The notes beneath the pieces are model-generated. The model was not told the DNA's origin. It searched no databases and saw only the letters and a list, made by a program, of their open reading frames with translations. The translations under genes and the position numbers were made by a program. A DNA stretch of 64,000 nucleotides, taken from the NCBI GenBank assembly GCA_029558835.1, contig JAKQDH010000100.1, positions 1 to 64,000 of the forward strand, in the 5' to 3' direction. Position 1 is the first letter of the stretch; each line of letters begins with the position of its first letter. This DNA is from Planctomycetota bacterium. Its GTDB lineage: Bacteria > Planctomycetota > Phycisphaerae > UBA1845. Shown here piece by piece: positions 1-8,374 of the stretch.

Positions 1-537
1 GCAGATCGGATCTCTCGTTCAAGACAGAAGGTTTCCACTACATCGCGCTTCCGCCCCGCCACCGCCTCTGGCAACCGCGCCCGCGGCCCTCGGCCCCACA
101 AAAAAACCGAAAAATCCCCACTGCTGTCTAACTTGGGCTAAGCCATTCCCGCGTGCCGGCAGACAGGCACCTTCAGTTCGAGCACGCCAGCGCTTCAGCA
201 CCACCGGTCCCAACCCCGAACCTGGCCCTTCTCCGTGACTGTCGTCCGGTGTGCCGCCCATGATCCGCCTGTTCACTTGCCCCGCCTGAGGGACATGCAC
301 ACATCGCTTAATCAACGCGGTCTCGCACACCTGCCGTTGACTTCGTTTGCTTGCCTCTCTACCCTCCCGCGTGGGAGCTGCGTTCGGGCAGTGGAGAGCA
401 TGGCAGAGGCTTCTGCCGTTCCGCGCGCCGGCCGGGGGGCACACTCGGGCCACGTGTCGGACACGTGGGCTTGTCTTGCCCGGGAACGGCCGCCTCATTG
501 GCTCTAGGTGTTGCCCTGTTGTAAGGATGGGTTTCTA
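1..537. other. Left edge, no gene recognised
   Basis: I see no convincing gene in this stretch. The open frames on both strands are arginine- and proline-rich and match nothing I know. The only useful signal is the ribosome site AAGGA at 523-527 for the cysteine synthase gene. The 3' end of a gene lying to the left of the window cannot be excluded. Confidence 0.5.
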
Positions 538-1488
538 ATGGGTCTTCTCTTCAATGACGTGACCGGCGCCATTGGGCGGACGCCTCTGGTACGCATCAAG
601 CGGCTCACCGACGCGCCTGCCGCCGTGTACGCGAAGCTGGAGTTCTACAACCCGCTCAACAGCGTCAAGGACCGCATCGGCGTCGCCATGATCGACGCGG
701 CCGAGCGCGACGGGCGGCTCAACCGCGACAGCACCGTCGTGGAGCCGACCTCCGGCAACACCGGCATCGCCCTGGCCTTCGTCTGCGCGGCCCGAGGTTA
801 CAAGCTGACGCTCACCATGCCGGAGAGCATGTCCATCGAGCGCCGGACGGTCCTGCAAGCGCTGGGGGCGTCGATCGTCCTCACCCCGGCCGCCGAAGGC
901 ATGCGCGGGGCCATCCAGGCCGCCGAGAAGCTCATCGCCGAAACGCCCAACTCCTTCATGCCTCAGCAGTTCGACAACCCCGCCAACGCGGAGATCCACC
1001 GTCGCACCACGGCTTTGGAAATCTGGAACGACACCGACGGCAAGGCCGACATCCTGGTCGCCGGCGTCGGCACCGGCGGCACCATCACCGGCGTCGGCGA
1101 GGTCATCAAACAGCGCAAGTCAGCGTTCAAGTGCTACGCCGTCGAGCCCGAGACCTCACCCGTCATTACGCAAACGCGGGAGGGCAAGCCCCTCCAGCCG
1201 GGCAAGCACATGATCCAGGGCATCGGCGCCGGTTTCATTCCGAAGATCCTGAACCTTGACGTCATCGACGACGTCGTGCGCGTCACCAGCGAAGACGCCT
1301 TTGCGTGGGCCCGGCGCGCCGCGCGCGAAGAGGGCATCCTGTGCGGCATCTCGTCGGGCGCGGCCCTCTGCGCCGCCGACCGCGTCGCGCGGATGCCCGC
1401 AAACCGCGGCAAGGTCATCGTAGCCATCCTGGCCAGCGCCGGAGAACGCTACCTGTCCACGCCGCTCTTCACGCCACCGCTGGCTTGA
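538..1488 (+). CDS. cysK: Cysteine synthase A (O-acetylserine sulfhydrylase)
   Basis: A cytoplasmic PLP enzyme that replaces the acetyl group of O-acetyl-L-serine with sulfide in the last step of cysteine synthesis. Visible motifs are the PLP lysine in NSVKDR (Lys44), the substrate loop TSGNTGIA (71-78), the phosphate cradle GTGGT (178-182) and SSGAA (272-276). The 316 residues are normal for CysK. ATG 538 is chosen because AAGGA sits ten bases upstream at 523-527; a GTG at 508 would add ten residues without a ribosome site. The gene stands alone, with no cysE or sulfate genes beside it. CysM or a CBS-like enzyme are close relatives and cannot be fully excluded from motifs alone. Confidence 0.93.
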   Translation: MGLLFNDVTGAIGRTPLVRIKRLTDAPAAVYAKLEFYNPLNSVKDRIGVAMIDAAERDGRLNRDSTVVEPTSGNTGIALAFVCAARGYKLTLTMPESMSIERRTVLQALGASIVLTPAAEGMRGAIQAAEKLIAETPNSFMPQQFDNPANAEIHRRTTALEIWNDTDGKADILVAGVGTGGTITGVGEVIKQRKSAFKCYAVEPETSPVITQTREGKPLQPGKHMIQGIGAGFIPKILNLDVIDDVVRVTSEDAFAWARRAAREEGILCGISSGAALCAADRVARMPANRGKVIVAILASAGERYLSTPLFTPPLA

Positions 1489-1584
1489 CGACCTCCGCGT
1501 CACACGCGGAACCGACCGGCACGCCGGCCGGCAGCGTCTGTGGCTGGAACACGGCGCCCAGCAGAACCTGCGGGCAGAAGAGGG

Positions 1585-1612
1585 TGGCATGGCCAAGCGC
1601 AGCGCCGCCAGG
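1585..1612. repeat. Palindromic element core, partial copy
   Basis: GGCATGGCCAAGCGCAGCGC and the bases after it match the core of the composite element found at about 39.3, 45.1, 58.6 and 59.5 kb, but without the outer parts. It lies downstream of cysK. Confidence 0.6.
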
Positions 1613-1708
1613 CGCGCCCAACCGTGGCCCGGGTGTCTCGCCCGCCACGTGTCTAGCGTTCCTCCCCACCCTCATCCGCCGCAGGCATAGCCAAGCGTGC
1701 CGCATGAA

Positions 1709-1731
1709 CCCCTCTCCCGGCGGGAGAGGGG
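1709..1731. repeat. CCCTCTCCC dispersed palindrome
   Basis: The perfect inverted repeat CCCCTCTCCC/GGGAGAGGGG with a three-base loop is followed by a G-run. Related copies lie at about 8.9, 19.1, 41.9 and 61.3-61.4 kb. It is intergenic here. Confidence 0.75.
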
Positions 1732-2043
1732 CGGGGGGAAGGCGGCGGACACGCAGTCGCTCCTGGCGTACAAGAGGGCTCGTCCGCCACGCTGAAGACG
1801 CCGAACAAGCACCCCGCCCGTGGGGTGTGTCGGTGCCCCGCGCATCCCGCCCGATACGTGTCTGACGTGGCTGCCACGCTCAATCACCAATCGTCACTCG
1901 ACAATCGCCAATGGACACGCCGCCCATTCTCCTCGGCTTTCCCCCCCGATTGACCCCGTGGCCCAACGGCGATACACTCATTCGGTAGGGGAGGGGAGGC
2001 GTTGCACCTCCGCTCCGGTTGTACCTGCGCAAGGCCCTATATT

Positions 2044-3045
2044 GTGTTCGACACTTCCACCCCATCGACCGCGTGGGTGCTGCACATCGCCTCCGGATCG
2101 GCGGCACTGGCCGCACGCGCGGACACCCAGTTGCGCGCGCACGGTTTCGTCGTCGAGCGCTGTGGCGACGTGTACCGTGGGCTCGCCCGCCTGCATCCGC
2201 GGCACGAGCGGCGCCCCGTCGCCATCGTCGTCGGTGTGGATGGCTTGGGCGGCGCGGAGCTCGAGTTCTTCCGCATCGTCGGCCGCCTGCCGCGCACCCT
2301 GCCCGCGTTCGTCTACGCCGAAGCTGTGTCGCAGAAGAAGGTCGAACGCGCCCTCGAGCTCGGCGCGACCGCCCGCTTGTCGGATGAGGCCCTCGCCGCC
2401 TTACGTGCGGCCCTGTCGGTCCACCACGCGCCGGTCGAGGCCAGTACTGCGACCACGATGCGCGATGCCGCCGCCCCGGCCGTGGCTGCTCCTTACCCGC
2501 CGACTACAGCGCCCACCGAGCGAATCGCCAAACCGCCGCCGGCCGCGGCCTCTACCACGCCGGTCGCCCCGGTCCCTGGGGCCCCGGCACCCCCGGCCGG
2601 CGGCGAGGACGCGGAGCCGGAGCTCGAAGAGCCGGCATCCGAAGAGCCGGAACTCGAAGAGGACACTGACGAGATCACCCGCCCCGTGCGCGTCCCGTGG
2701 CTGCGTGGCTCCGAGGAGCCGGTACGTCAGCCGCCCTCGCGCGGGCGGCGCGCCGCTGCTGAGCCGAAGCGGACGCCCGGTGAGCAACCGTCCAAAGGTT
2801 CGCCCGCCGCGAGCACCCGTGGGGCCCAGAACGCCCCCGACGAGGCACGCCGTGTCGAGCCGCCGTCCCATCCCGCTGAGGCCGTGCCGCCGCCGACCGC
2901 CGCCTCCCGTACTCAGCCCGCGGATGACGAGCGCGGCTTCGCGCCCCTGCTGACTGACGAGGAGTGGAACGCCCTGCTCAAACGCGATGACGACATCTCC
3001 TCCATTGTTCCGCCCGACCCCGACGAAAGGTGTGAGATCCCATGA
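2044..3045 (+). CDS. Degenerate receiver-like protein with long low-complexity tail
   Basis: About 333 residues. The first ~120 have the alternating beta/alpha pattern of a response-regulator receiver domain, including a hydrophobic strand ending in Asp (VVGVDG) and a GAT-like turn, but the usual N-terminal acidic pair and the conserved lysine are not apparent, so phosphorylation is doubtful. The rest is a Pro/Ala/Glu-rich linker with a short conserved-looking acidic end. Its stop overlaps the start of the diguanylate cyclase (ATGA at 3042-3045), so the two are probably translated together. The receiver-like part resembles the N-terminus of that cyclase. The start is uncertain: GTG 2044 has AAGG nine bases upstream; TTG 2002 is the alternative. 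Function unknown; a partner or regulator of the cyclase is the simplest inference. Confidence 0.6.
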   Translation: MFDTSTPSTAWVLHIASGSAALAARADTQLRAHGFVVERCGDVYRGLARLHPRHERRPVAIVVGVDGLGGAELEFFRIVGRLPRTLPAFVYAEAVSQKKVERALELGATARLSDEALAALRAALSVHHAPVEASTATTMRDAAAPAVAAPYPPTTAPTERIAKPPPAAASTTPVAPVPGAPAPPAGGEDAEPELEEPASEEPELEEDTDEITRPVRVPWLRGSEEPVRQPPSRGRRAAAEPKRTPGEQPSKGSPAASTRGAQNAPDEARRVEPPSHPAEAVPPPTAASRTQPADDERGFAPLLTDEEWNALLKRDDDISSIVPPDPDERCEIP

Positions 3046-4361
3046 TGCTCCAGATCGAGGAGGGGTGTGATCCATTCGAGCGCGACCGCCTCGTGGTGGT
3101 GGCCGAGCATGCCGCCGGGGCCGCCCTCGTGGACGAGTTGCGCGGGCGGCTGCCGGCGTGGGAGGTCTGTGCCTGCGACTCGTACCTGGGCGGGATCGCG
3201 GAGTTGAATCGCCGCCCGGCACGCGCGGTTGTTGCGTGCGTCGATGCCACAGTGCCCCATCCGGAGGATGCCGTGGCCGGGCTGCGCGAGGCTGCCGGAC
3301 GGGACGTGCGTCTGCTCTTGTGCTGCGCTCCGGCCGCGGAGCCGCTCGCCCGCAGGCTCGTCAGTGTCGGCGCGGACGACTACCTTCTCTACCCCCTGCA
3401 ACGTGACGAGCTGGCCGGGGCCCTCGGGCTGGTGCCAGGCGAGGGCACTGCGCAGCAGGTTCGCCACGAGCTTCCCGGACTCGGCGCGGAGGAGTTGGCG
3501 CGTTTCGAGGCCATGCTGGCCGCCGTGGACGGGCCGCCCCGCAAGTTGCTCGAACAGATGGCCGAACTCATCCGCCATGCCTTTGGTGCGCGGGGCGCGA
3601 CGCTGGTCGTGGAAGGCACGGCCATTACCGCCGGTGACAAAGTCGCTGACCCCGTACTGCACGTCCCCGTGCGTAGCGGGCCGCGCCTGGCCGGGCAGAT
3701 TACCCTGGGCGTGCCGGCGGGTGCCGCGTACGGCCCGTTGGAAGTGCGGAAACTCGAACGCTACGCGGCCGTGGTCGGGCAACTGCTCGAGACGGCCTCC
3801 CGCCAGCGCCGCTGGCGCGAGCTGGCGCTGACTGACGAGGTGAGCGGCCTGCCCAATCGTCGCTACCTGTATCGTTCCCTGGACCGCATCCTGGCGCGGG
3901 CGTCGGCCGAGCGCTTCCCCGTCACTGTGCTGATCTTCGACGTGGATGACTTCAAGACCTACAACGACCAGTTCGGGCACGAGGCCGGTGATGAGATCAT
4001 CCGCCTGACCGGCGAGCTGTTCCGCCGCCAGTGTCGCACGCATGACATCGTGACGCGCTTCGGCGGCGATGAGTTCGCCGTCGTCTTCTGGGACCCGGAC
4101 GGACCCCGGGTCGCGGGCTCCAAACACCCGGACTCCGCCTTGGCCGTGCTCGAGCGCTTCCAGGAGGCGCTCCGCAAGCAGCAGTTCCCCAAGCTCGGCG
4201 CCGCCGGCATCGGCCGGCTCACGGTAAGCGGCGGCCTGGCCACCTATCCCTGGGACGGCCACACGCGCGAAGAACTGCTCCACCAGGCGGACCAGGCCCT
4301 GCTGGCCGCCAAACGCGCCGGCAAGAACCGCATCCTGCTCATCGGCGAGACGACTGCGTGA
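3042..4361 (+). CDS. Diguanylate cyclase with receiver-like N-terminus
   Basis: Makes cyclic di-GMP from two GTP. The C-terminal GGDEF domain (about 260-435) has an intact active site GGDEF (341-345), the DxxLTGLPNRR-like start (TDEVSGLPNRR), and an inhibitory I-site RTHD (332-335) exactly five residues before GGDEF, so product inhibition is expected. Residues 15-130 resemble a receiver domain with one Asp (CVD, residue 68) but no clear acidic pair or conserved Lys. Residues 160-255 look like a small GAF-type sensor domain (less sure). No EAL domain and no membrane segment, so cytosolic. It starts by ATGA overlap with the preceding gene. Possible readers of the signal in this window are the PilZ protein at 50.0 kb and the flagellar motor. 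Confidence 0.9.
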   Translation: MMLQIEEGCDPFERDRLVVVAEHAAGAALVDELRGRLPAWEVCACDSYLGGIAELNRRPARAVVACVDATVPHPEDAVAGLREAAGRDVRLLLCCAPAAEPLARRLVSVGADDYLLYPLQRDELAGALGLVPGEGTAQQVRHELPGLGAEELARFEAMLAAVDGPPRKLLEQMAELIRHAFGARGATLVVEGTAITAGDKVADPVLHVPVRSGPRLAGQITLGVPAGAAYGPLEVRKLERYAAVVGQLLETASRQRRWRELALTDEVSGLPNRRYLYRSLDRILARASAERFPVTVLIFDVDDFKTYNDQFGHEAGDEIIRLTGELFRRQCRTHDIVTRFGGDEFAVVFWDPDGPRVAGSKHPDSALAVLERFQEALRKQQFPKLGAAGIGRLTVSGGLATYPWDGHTREELLHQADQALLAAKRAGKNRILLIGETTA

Positions 4362-4474
4362 GCACGGTCCAACGGAAGAGTCGGGTAGTTCGGGTCTTCA
4401 CACAAGGGGGGCTCTGCGAACCACCGGCGTAAGCGAGCGGCCTTCTTGTGTTGTCTGACAGCAATGCGGCGCGC

Positions 4475-4723
4475 TCAAGCAGGCAGTTTGACGGCCGTCC
4501 GCGCGCCCGAGGACTCGTTGATGATGACCAACTCCCCCTGCGGCCCCACCGCCAACTGCTGGTTCGCATTGAGCAACTCCAGCCCGTAGATGGTCCCATC
4601 GGGGCTCAGGTCGATGTTTAGCTCGTCGCTGATGCGGAGGGTCTCCATCTCCGCGGGCTTGTCGCGCAGATGGATGTAGGCCACGTTGTAGCGCGGGTCA
4701 TAGGTGAGTTTCGCTGCAATCAC
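4475..4723 (-). CDS. DUF2283 family small protein
   Basis: 82 residues with the DUF2283 pattern: YDPRYNVAYIHL, a middle SDELNIDLSPDG stretch and GLELLNA near residue 50. The function of the family is unproven; such genes often lie directly after a DUF4258 gene, as here (three bases separate the upstream stop from this GTG), which has led to the idea that they form a toxin-antitoxin-like pair. GTG 4723 is the only sensible start, with GAGG immediately upstream, overlapping the end region of the DUF4258 gene. It is the last gene of a minus-strand group behind the restriction enzyme. Confidence 0.8.
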   Translation of the reverse strand: MIAAKLTYDPRYNVAYIHLRDKPAEMETLRISDELNIDLSPDGTIYGLELLNANQQLAVGPQGELVIINESSGARTAVKLPA

Positions 4724-4726
4724 TCC

Positions 4727-4975
4727 TCAGAAGAACCGCACGAGCACCGTGAGCACGAGCCCACCGCCTTCCGGGACGGCAATGACCTCCACCTGTTTTG
4801 TGGAGTGGGTCTTGCCGTGCCATGTGCCATTACAGGCGAAATTCCGGCGAAGCCCAGTTTGTCCGAACTTCGCCGGGAAACGTTCGCCCGCCTGTACCGT
4901 AGCGATAACATCTTCCTCGCTGGCGCCGTGTTCCGCCAGGCGGGCCCGGGCGTGTGGGTGCAACCCGATCTTCAT
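4727..4975 (-). CDS. DUF4258 family small protein
   Basis: 82 residues: the N-terminal HPHARARLAEHG stretch, a central QTGLRRNF region and a C-terminal VLTVLVRFF strand fit DUF4258, a small fold related to RelE/BrnT-type toxins by inference. ATG 4975 is chosen because AGGAGG lies seven bases upstream; an upstream in-frame start would overlap the methylase gene and adds a non-family leader. It is followed at once by the DUF2283 gene and preceded, 37 bases away, by the type IIL restriction enzyme on the same strand, so the three could be one transcript. A toxin role is not shown by the sequence. Confidence 0.78.
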   Translation of the reverse strand: MKIGLHPHARARLAEHGASEEDVIATVQAGERFPAKFGQTGLRRNFACNGTWHGKTHSTKQVEVIAVPEGGGLVLTVLVRFF

Positions 4976-5012
4976 CTTGCCGCCTCCTGCGCGGCTTCGC
5001 TCTCCTCGTCGC

Positions 5013-7976
5013 TCAAGGCTCAATGCAGTCCTCGGTGATCAGGTCGCTGGCGTCGCCATACGCTGAGGGGACGCCGGGGCCGGTAACAGGTTCGCCCCGG
5101 TCGATCGCGCCGGCCGCGGCGAGGTTGAGATCGAGCAGTTGCCTGAGCATGTCCTTCTTCGGGTTGAACCCGTAGGCGTCGAGAACTGCAGCATCGAGCG
5201 CGGCATGGGCGTCCTTGAGCAGGTTCCTGCCGGGCAGTTCGAGCGTGCGGTACAGGGCCCGTAGGCCGCCCTTCATTGTGGGCAGCACTTTGGCTCGGAT
5301 GCGCCGGACCCCACGCCCGGCGCCAGCGACCGCGCGGATCTGCTTCTTCCTGGGCGATTGCGGCCAGGGAAACGTGCTCCAGACCCTCTCCCCGAAACGA
5401 TAGTCAGATTTCAGCTTTGAACATAGGCAGCGGAACCAAACCCAGTGAGCGTCTGATTGGAGCACGCCGAATGAGTAGTCGTCAGCGTATGTGAAGACCT
5501 GGAGAAGGTTGCTCGGCCGGATCATCTTATCGATGAAGACGAACACCGCGCGCTTCGTCACCAGCGAACAGGCGAGATATCGGGGAAGCTCGGCCAAGCG
5601 CGCCGTCAGCTCGGGCCGACCGAAGGACAATTGCCACCAGCGCTCGAGAAAGGCCCTGTGGTGGGATCGCTGCTTGCCAGAGGCGTCCTTGCCTTGCTCT
5701 GCCTTTCGCCTGCGGTCAGGTAACACCCTGGTCTTGACCCACTGGAAGGCCGCACTGTACCGCATGGCCTCAAGCTGATCGAGTTGACCGAAGTCGAGCA
5801 CGAATCGCTCGGGCGACGCATCGCTGGTAGACAGAAACTCACGCCCGTTCAGGTACGGGAAGATGACCTTGCGGGAACTCTCGTCGCGGGCAATCAACGT
5901 CTTCGCCTCTGCTGCGGTCAGAAGAAAGGCCCTGTGCCCGAGCATCTGACCGTTGAATGATCGCTGTGGCTCGCAGTTGCACGCGAGGGTCCGAGCCACA
6001 CTGGTGTCCACGGCGTCTGACAGGGCCGAGTTAATCCTCGCACACTTGCGCACGCTTAGTTCGTAACTCTTGGCGTGGAGCGCCTTGCCGCGCTTGCCGA
6101 TGGTCTCCACCTTCGGGCGGGCCGTCTCATCTTCGCCCTGCACGTTTGCCAGGGCTTCATCAACCTTGGACCACAACCGCCGCGGCGACGGGACAAGCAG
6201 GGCGGCTTCGTGCTTCTTCTGCCCGTCGGTCTTCACCCAGTTGGCGATGGAGACGTGCACGTTGGACTCGCCGCTCCACGGCATGTTCTCCACCGCTTCG
6301 ACGATGATCCCCGACTTGACTATATGGTCCAGCCCGCCCACGCGGCTCTGATTGTTACGCACGTTCTGCGTGCCGACCAAGCCCGCCCGGCCTGCAAACG
6401 GGTCTTGCGGCGTGCAGACCGGCAGGTGGTTGTGGGCCCTGCGGAACCAATAGACACAGTAATCGGCCATGCCGGGAACTTCGGGATACGCCTTCCGCAC
6501 GGCGTTGACATAGTCCACACCGCGTTCGGGCTTGAGCCGCTTGGCCCCCAGGAACGGTGGGTTGCCGACGATGATGTCCGCCGCGGGCCAGTCGGCGCAG
6601 GTCCCGTCGGTGTTGATGAGTGCGTCCCTGCAAACGACGTTGGCATCCAGATTGTCCAACGGCAGCGTGCGTTCGGTCGTATGCAGCTCGTCACTGGCGA
6701 GTTTGGGAGCCAGGCTCAGCGTCACCTTGGCCAGCTCAACCGCGAAGGGGAGGATGTCTATCCCGAAGAACTGGTGAGGAGAGACGCCTCCCAGGGCCGT
6801 CTGCCCAGCAGCCTGACGCTTGGACAGCTCGTTCTCGCGTGTGAGGATCATCGCCTCCAGCCGGCGCATCTCCCGGTAGGCGATGTACAGGAAGTTCCCG
6901 CTGCCGCAGGCCGGATCGAGAACGCGGAGGCTCTGCAGGCGGGCACGGAGGCTATTGAGTTCCTTGAGGCTGTCTGCCCGCTCGATGGCGAGTGTGAACG
7001 GATCGACGATCGTGGGCTTGACGATCCTCATGATATCCGTGGGGCTGGTGTAGTGAGCCCCGAACGCATGGCGATCGTCCTCGTCCATCGAGTGCTGGAA
7101 GATCGTACCGAAGATGTCCGGTGAGACGTGGGCCCAGTTGTACGTGGCCGCCTCGCGCAGCAGCGCTCCCTCGCGGGTAGGGTCGATCTCGACCGCGGCG
7201 GATTGAGCGAAGATGCCGCCGTTGAAATAGGCCACGTCGCGGTAGCGCCCGCCGCGAGGGCCGTCGCGCTGATTCATGGCGAGGAAGAGCCCGTTCAACA
7301 GGTCGAAGGCCTTGGGTGGGTCGGTGCATTCCTGCAGCAACGCGGTGAAGAAGCTCCGGGGCAGCAGCCCGATGTCCTCGGAGAAGAAGCAGGCCAGGCA
7401 CTGGAGTACGAAACGCTGGGCGACCTCCGCACCGACGGTATTCCTGACCTTGAGGTGCCTGTAGACGGCCGCGAGCTTGTCGGCTGCCTTGCGAGTGACC
7501 TCCTCCCGATCCACGCCGAAAACGGGCCGCTCGTTCGTAGGCCAGAAGAAGTTCAAGGGGCCGTAGCGGGCGGGCAGCTCCGCAAGTGCGATCGTGTCGA
7601 GCGGTTCATTGATGTTGACGTCGAAGTCGTAGACACGGAACTCGTCGAAGTTGCAGAGAACGACGTAACGGGGCCTTCCGGGGACCAGCCGCACCCAGTA
7701 GTCGAAGGCCTGGCTCAGGTGCCGAGAAAGGTCCTCGCCTCGCTTCTTCATTTCGAGCAGGAGGTGGGGCCTCCAGACGAGGTCGGCGAACGCGGTGCCC
7801 CCGCGGTCGTTCTGCACCCGCATCTCGAGCGTCGCCCCGGCCTCCTTGCAGCCGCGACGGGCGAACGCGCGGAACAGGCGGTCCACGAAGACCTGGGCTT
7901 CGCCCTTCTCGTCCCCGCGCAGGGTGCTCGCGTAGGCGACAAACTCGGCAAGTTGTCTGGAGCGGTCGGCGTCCAT
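5013..7976 (-). CDS. Type IIL restriction-modification enzyme, MmeI family
   Basis: A single chain of 987 residues predicted to combine DNA cleavage, adenine methylation and target recognition. The N-terminal nuclease motif is D65-x9-E75-x-K77, the same spacing as the D-x9-ExK of MmeI. A helical spacer follows. The gamma-class methylase has motif I DPACGSGNFL (354-363) and catalytic motif IV NPPF (472-475). The C-terminal ~350 residues should hold the target-recognition domain. Enzymes of this kind modify one strand and cut about 20 bases from the site; the site cannot be read from sequence. ATG 7976 is chosen by family length; an in-frame TTG at 8027 adds 17 residues and neither has a clear ribosome site. 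No separate methylase, S subunit or BREX/DISARM partner is adjacent. Confidence 0.88.
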   Translation of the reverse strand: MDADRSRQLAEFVAYASTLRGDEKGEAQVFVDRLFRAFARRGCKEAGATLEMRVQNDRGGTAFADLVWRPHLLLEMKKRGEDLSRHLSQAFDYWVRLVPGRPRYVVLCNFDEFRVYDFDVNINEPLDTIALAELPARYGPLNFFWPTNERPVFGVDREEVTRKAADKLAAVYRHLKVRNTVGAEVAQRFVLQCLACFFSEDIGLLPRSFFTALLQECTDPPKAFDLLNGLFLAMNQRDGPRGGRYRDVAYFNGGIFAQSAAVEIDPTREGALLREAATYNWAHVSPDIFGTIFQHSMDEDDRHAFGAHYTSPTDIMRIVKPTIVDPFTLAIERADSLKELNSLRARLQSLRVLDPACGSGNFLYIAYREMRRLEAMILTRENELSKRQAAGQTALGGVSPHQFFGIDILPFAVELAKVTLSLAPKLASDELHTTERTLPLDNLDANVVCRDALINTDGTCADWPAADIIVGNPPFLGAKRLKPERGVDYVNAVRKAYPEVPGMADYCVYWFRRAHNHLPVCTPQDPFAGRAGLVGTQNVRNNQSRVGGLDHIVKSGIIVEAVENMPWSGESNVHVSIANWVKTDGQKKHEAALLVPSPRRLWSKVDEALANVQGEDETARPKVETIGKRGKALHAKSYELSVRKCARINSALSDAVDTSVARTLACNCEPQRSFNGQMLGHRAFLLTAAEAKTLIARDESSRKVIFPYLNGREFLSTSDASPERFVLDFGQLDQLEAMRYSAAFQWVKTRVLPDRRRKAEQGKDASGKQRSHHRAFLERWWQLSFGRPELTARLAELPRYLACSLVTKRAVFVFIDKMIRPSNLLQVFTYADDYSFGVLQSDAHWVWFRCLCSKLKSDYRFGERVWSTFPWPQSPRKKQIRAVAGAGRGVRRIRAKVLPTMKGGLRALYRTLELPGRNLLKDAHAALDAAVLDAYGFNPKKDMLRQLLDLNLAAAGAIDRGEPVTGPGVPSAYGDASDLITEDCIEP

Positions 7977-8374
7977 ACGCGGGTGAAGAGTAGCCGAAAG
8001 CCGACGCGGCGTAAATGCCACGCTCAACCGGACTCCTGCGTCAGTCGCCGGGCAACCCCACGCCGGCCGTCGGGTGCCATGCCCGCGCGCAGCGTGAGCA
8101 GGTGGGGTGGGCAGACTGCTTGCCTTTGGCTCGGCCAGGCCTTCCGGTTCCTGGGCGACCTGTCTGAACCGCGAGCGTTAGCGAGCGGCGTCGAGTGCGG
8201 CGTGCGTCACGCACACCGGACCCCGTCCCGCCCGCACGGGCATCGCGTCTGGGGCACGGGCGTCCCGCCCGTGTGACCGCCCACGCAACCGTTCACGGGC
8301 GAGACGCCCGTGCCACGATGTGTGCCGTGTTGAGGCGTCTGCCTCCCGCCGGTGTTCGTCAATGCAGGCCGCCG
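7977..8374. other. Intergenic region with repeat elements, no gene
   Basis: This lies between the start of the restriction enzyme and the 3' end of the membrane glycosyltransferase. It contains GTTAGCGAGCGG-type sequence (about 8176-8187), a motif seen in short intergenic repeats and echoed near 4430-4440, and the large inverted repeat at 8253-8314. No coding signal was found. Confidence 0.6.
8253..8314. repeat. Nested inverted repeat
   Basis: Two 21-base arms (8253-8273 and 8294-8314) are inverted copies with one mismatch, separated by 20 bases. Each arm is itself nearly palindromic (CACGGGCG...CGCCCGTG), so it can form either one long hairpin or two short ones. Confidence 0.8.

Larger units (their letters stand above)
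1489..2043. other. Intergenic region with repeat pieces, no gene
   Basis: No gene is recognised between cysK and the receiver-like gene. The stretch holds a partial copy of the GGCATGGC-type palindromic element (1585-1612), a further degenerate match near 1684-1706, and one copy of the CCCTCTCCC palindrome (1709-1731). A purine-rich GAGGGGAGG lies at 1991-1999. Confidence 0.6.

Noticed and set aside
5013-7976. Reading the methylase as BREX PglX or DISARM DrmMI
   Set aside because: No partner genes of those systems are adjacent, and the N-terminal D-x9-ExK nuclease motif fits the single-chain type IIL enzymes.
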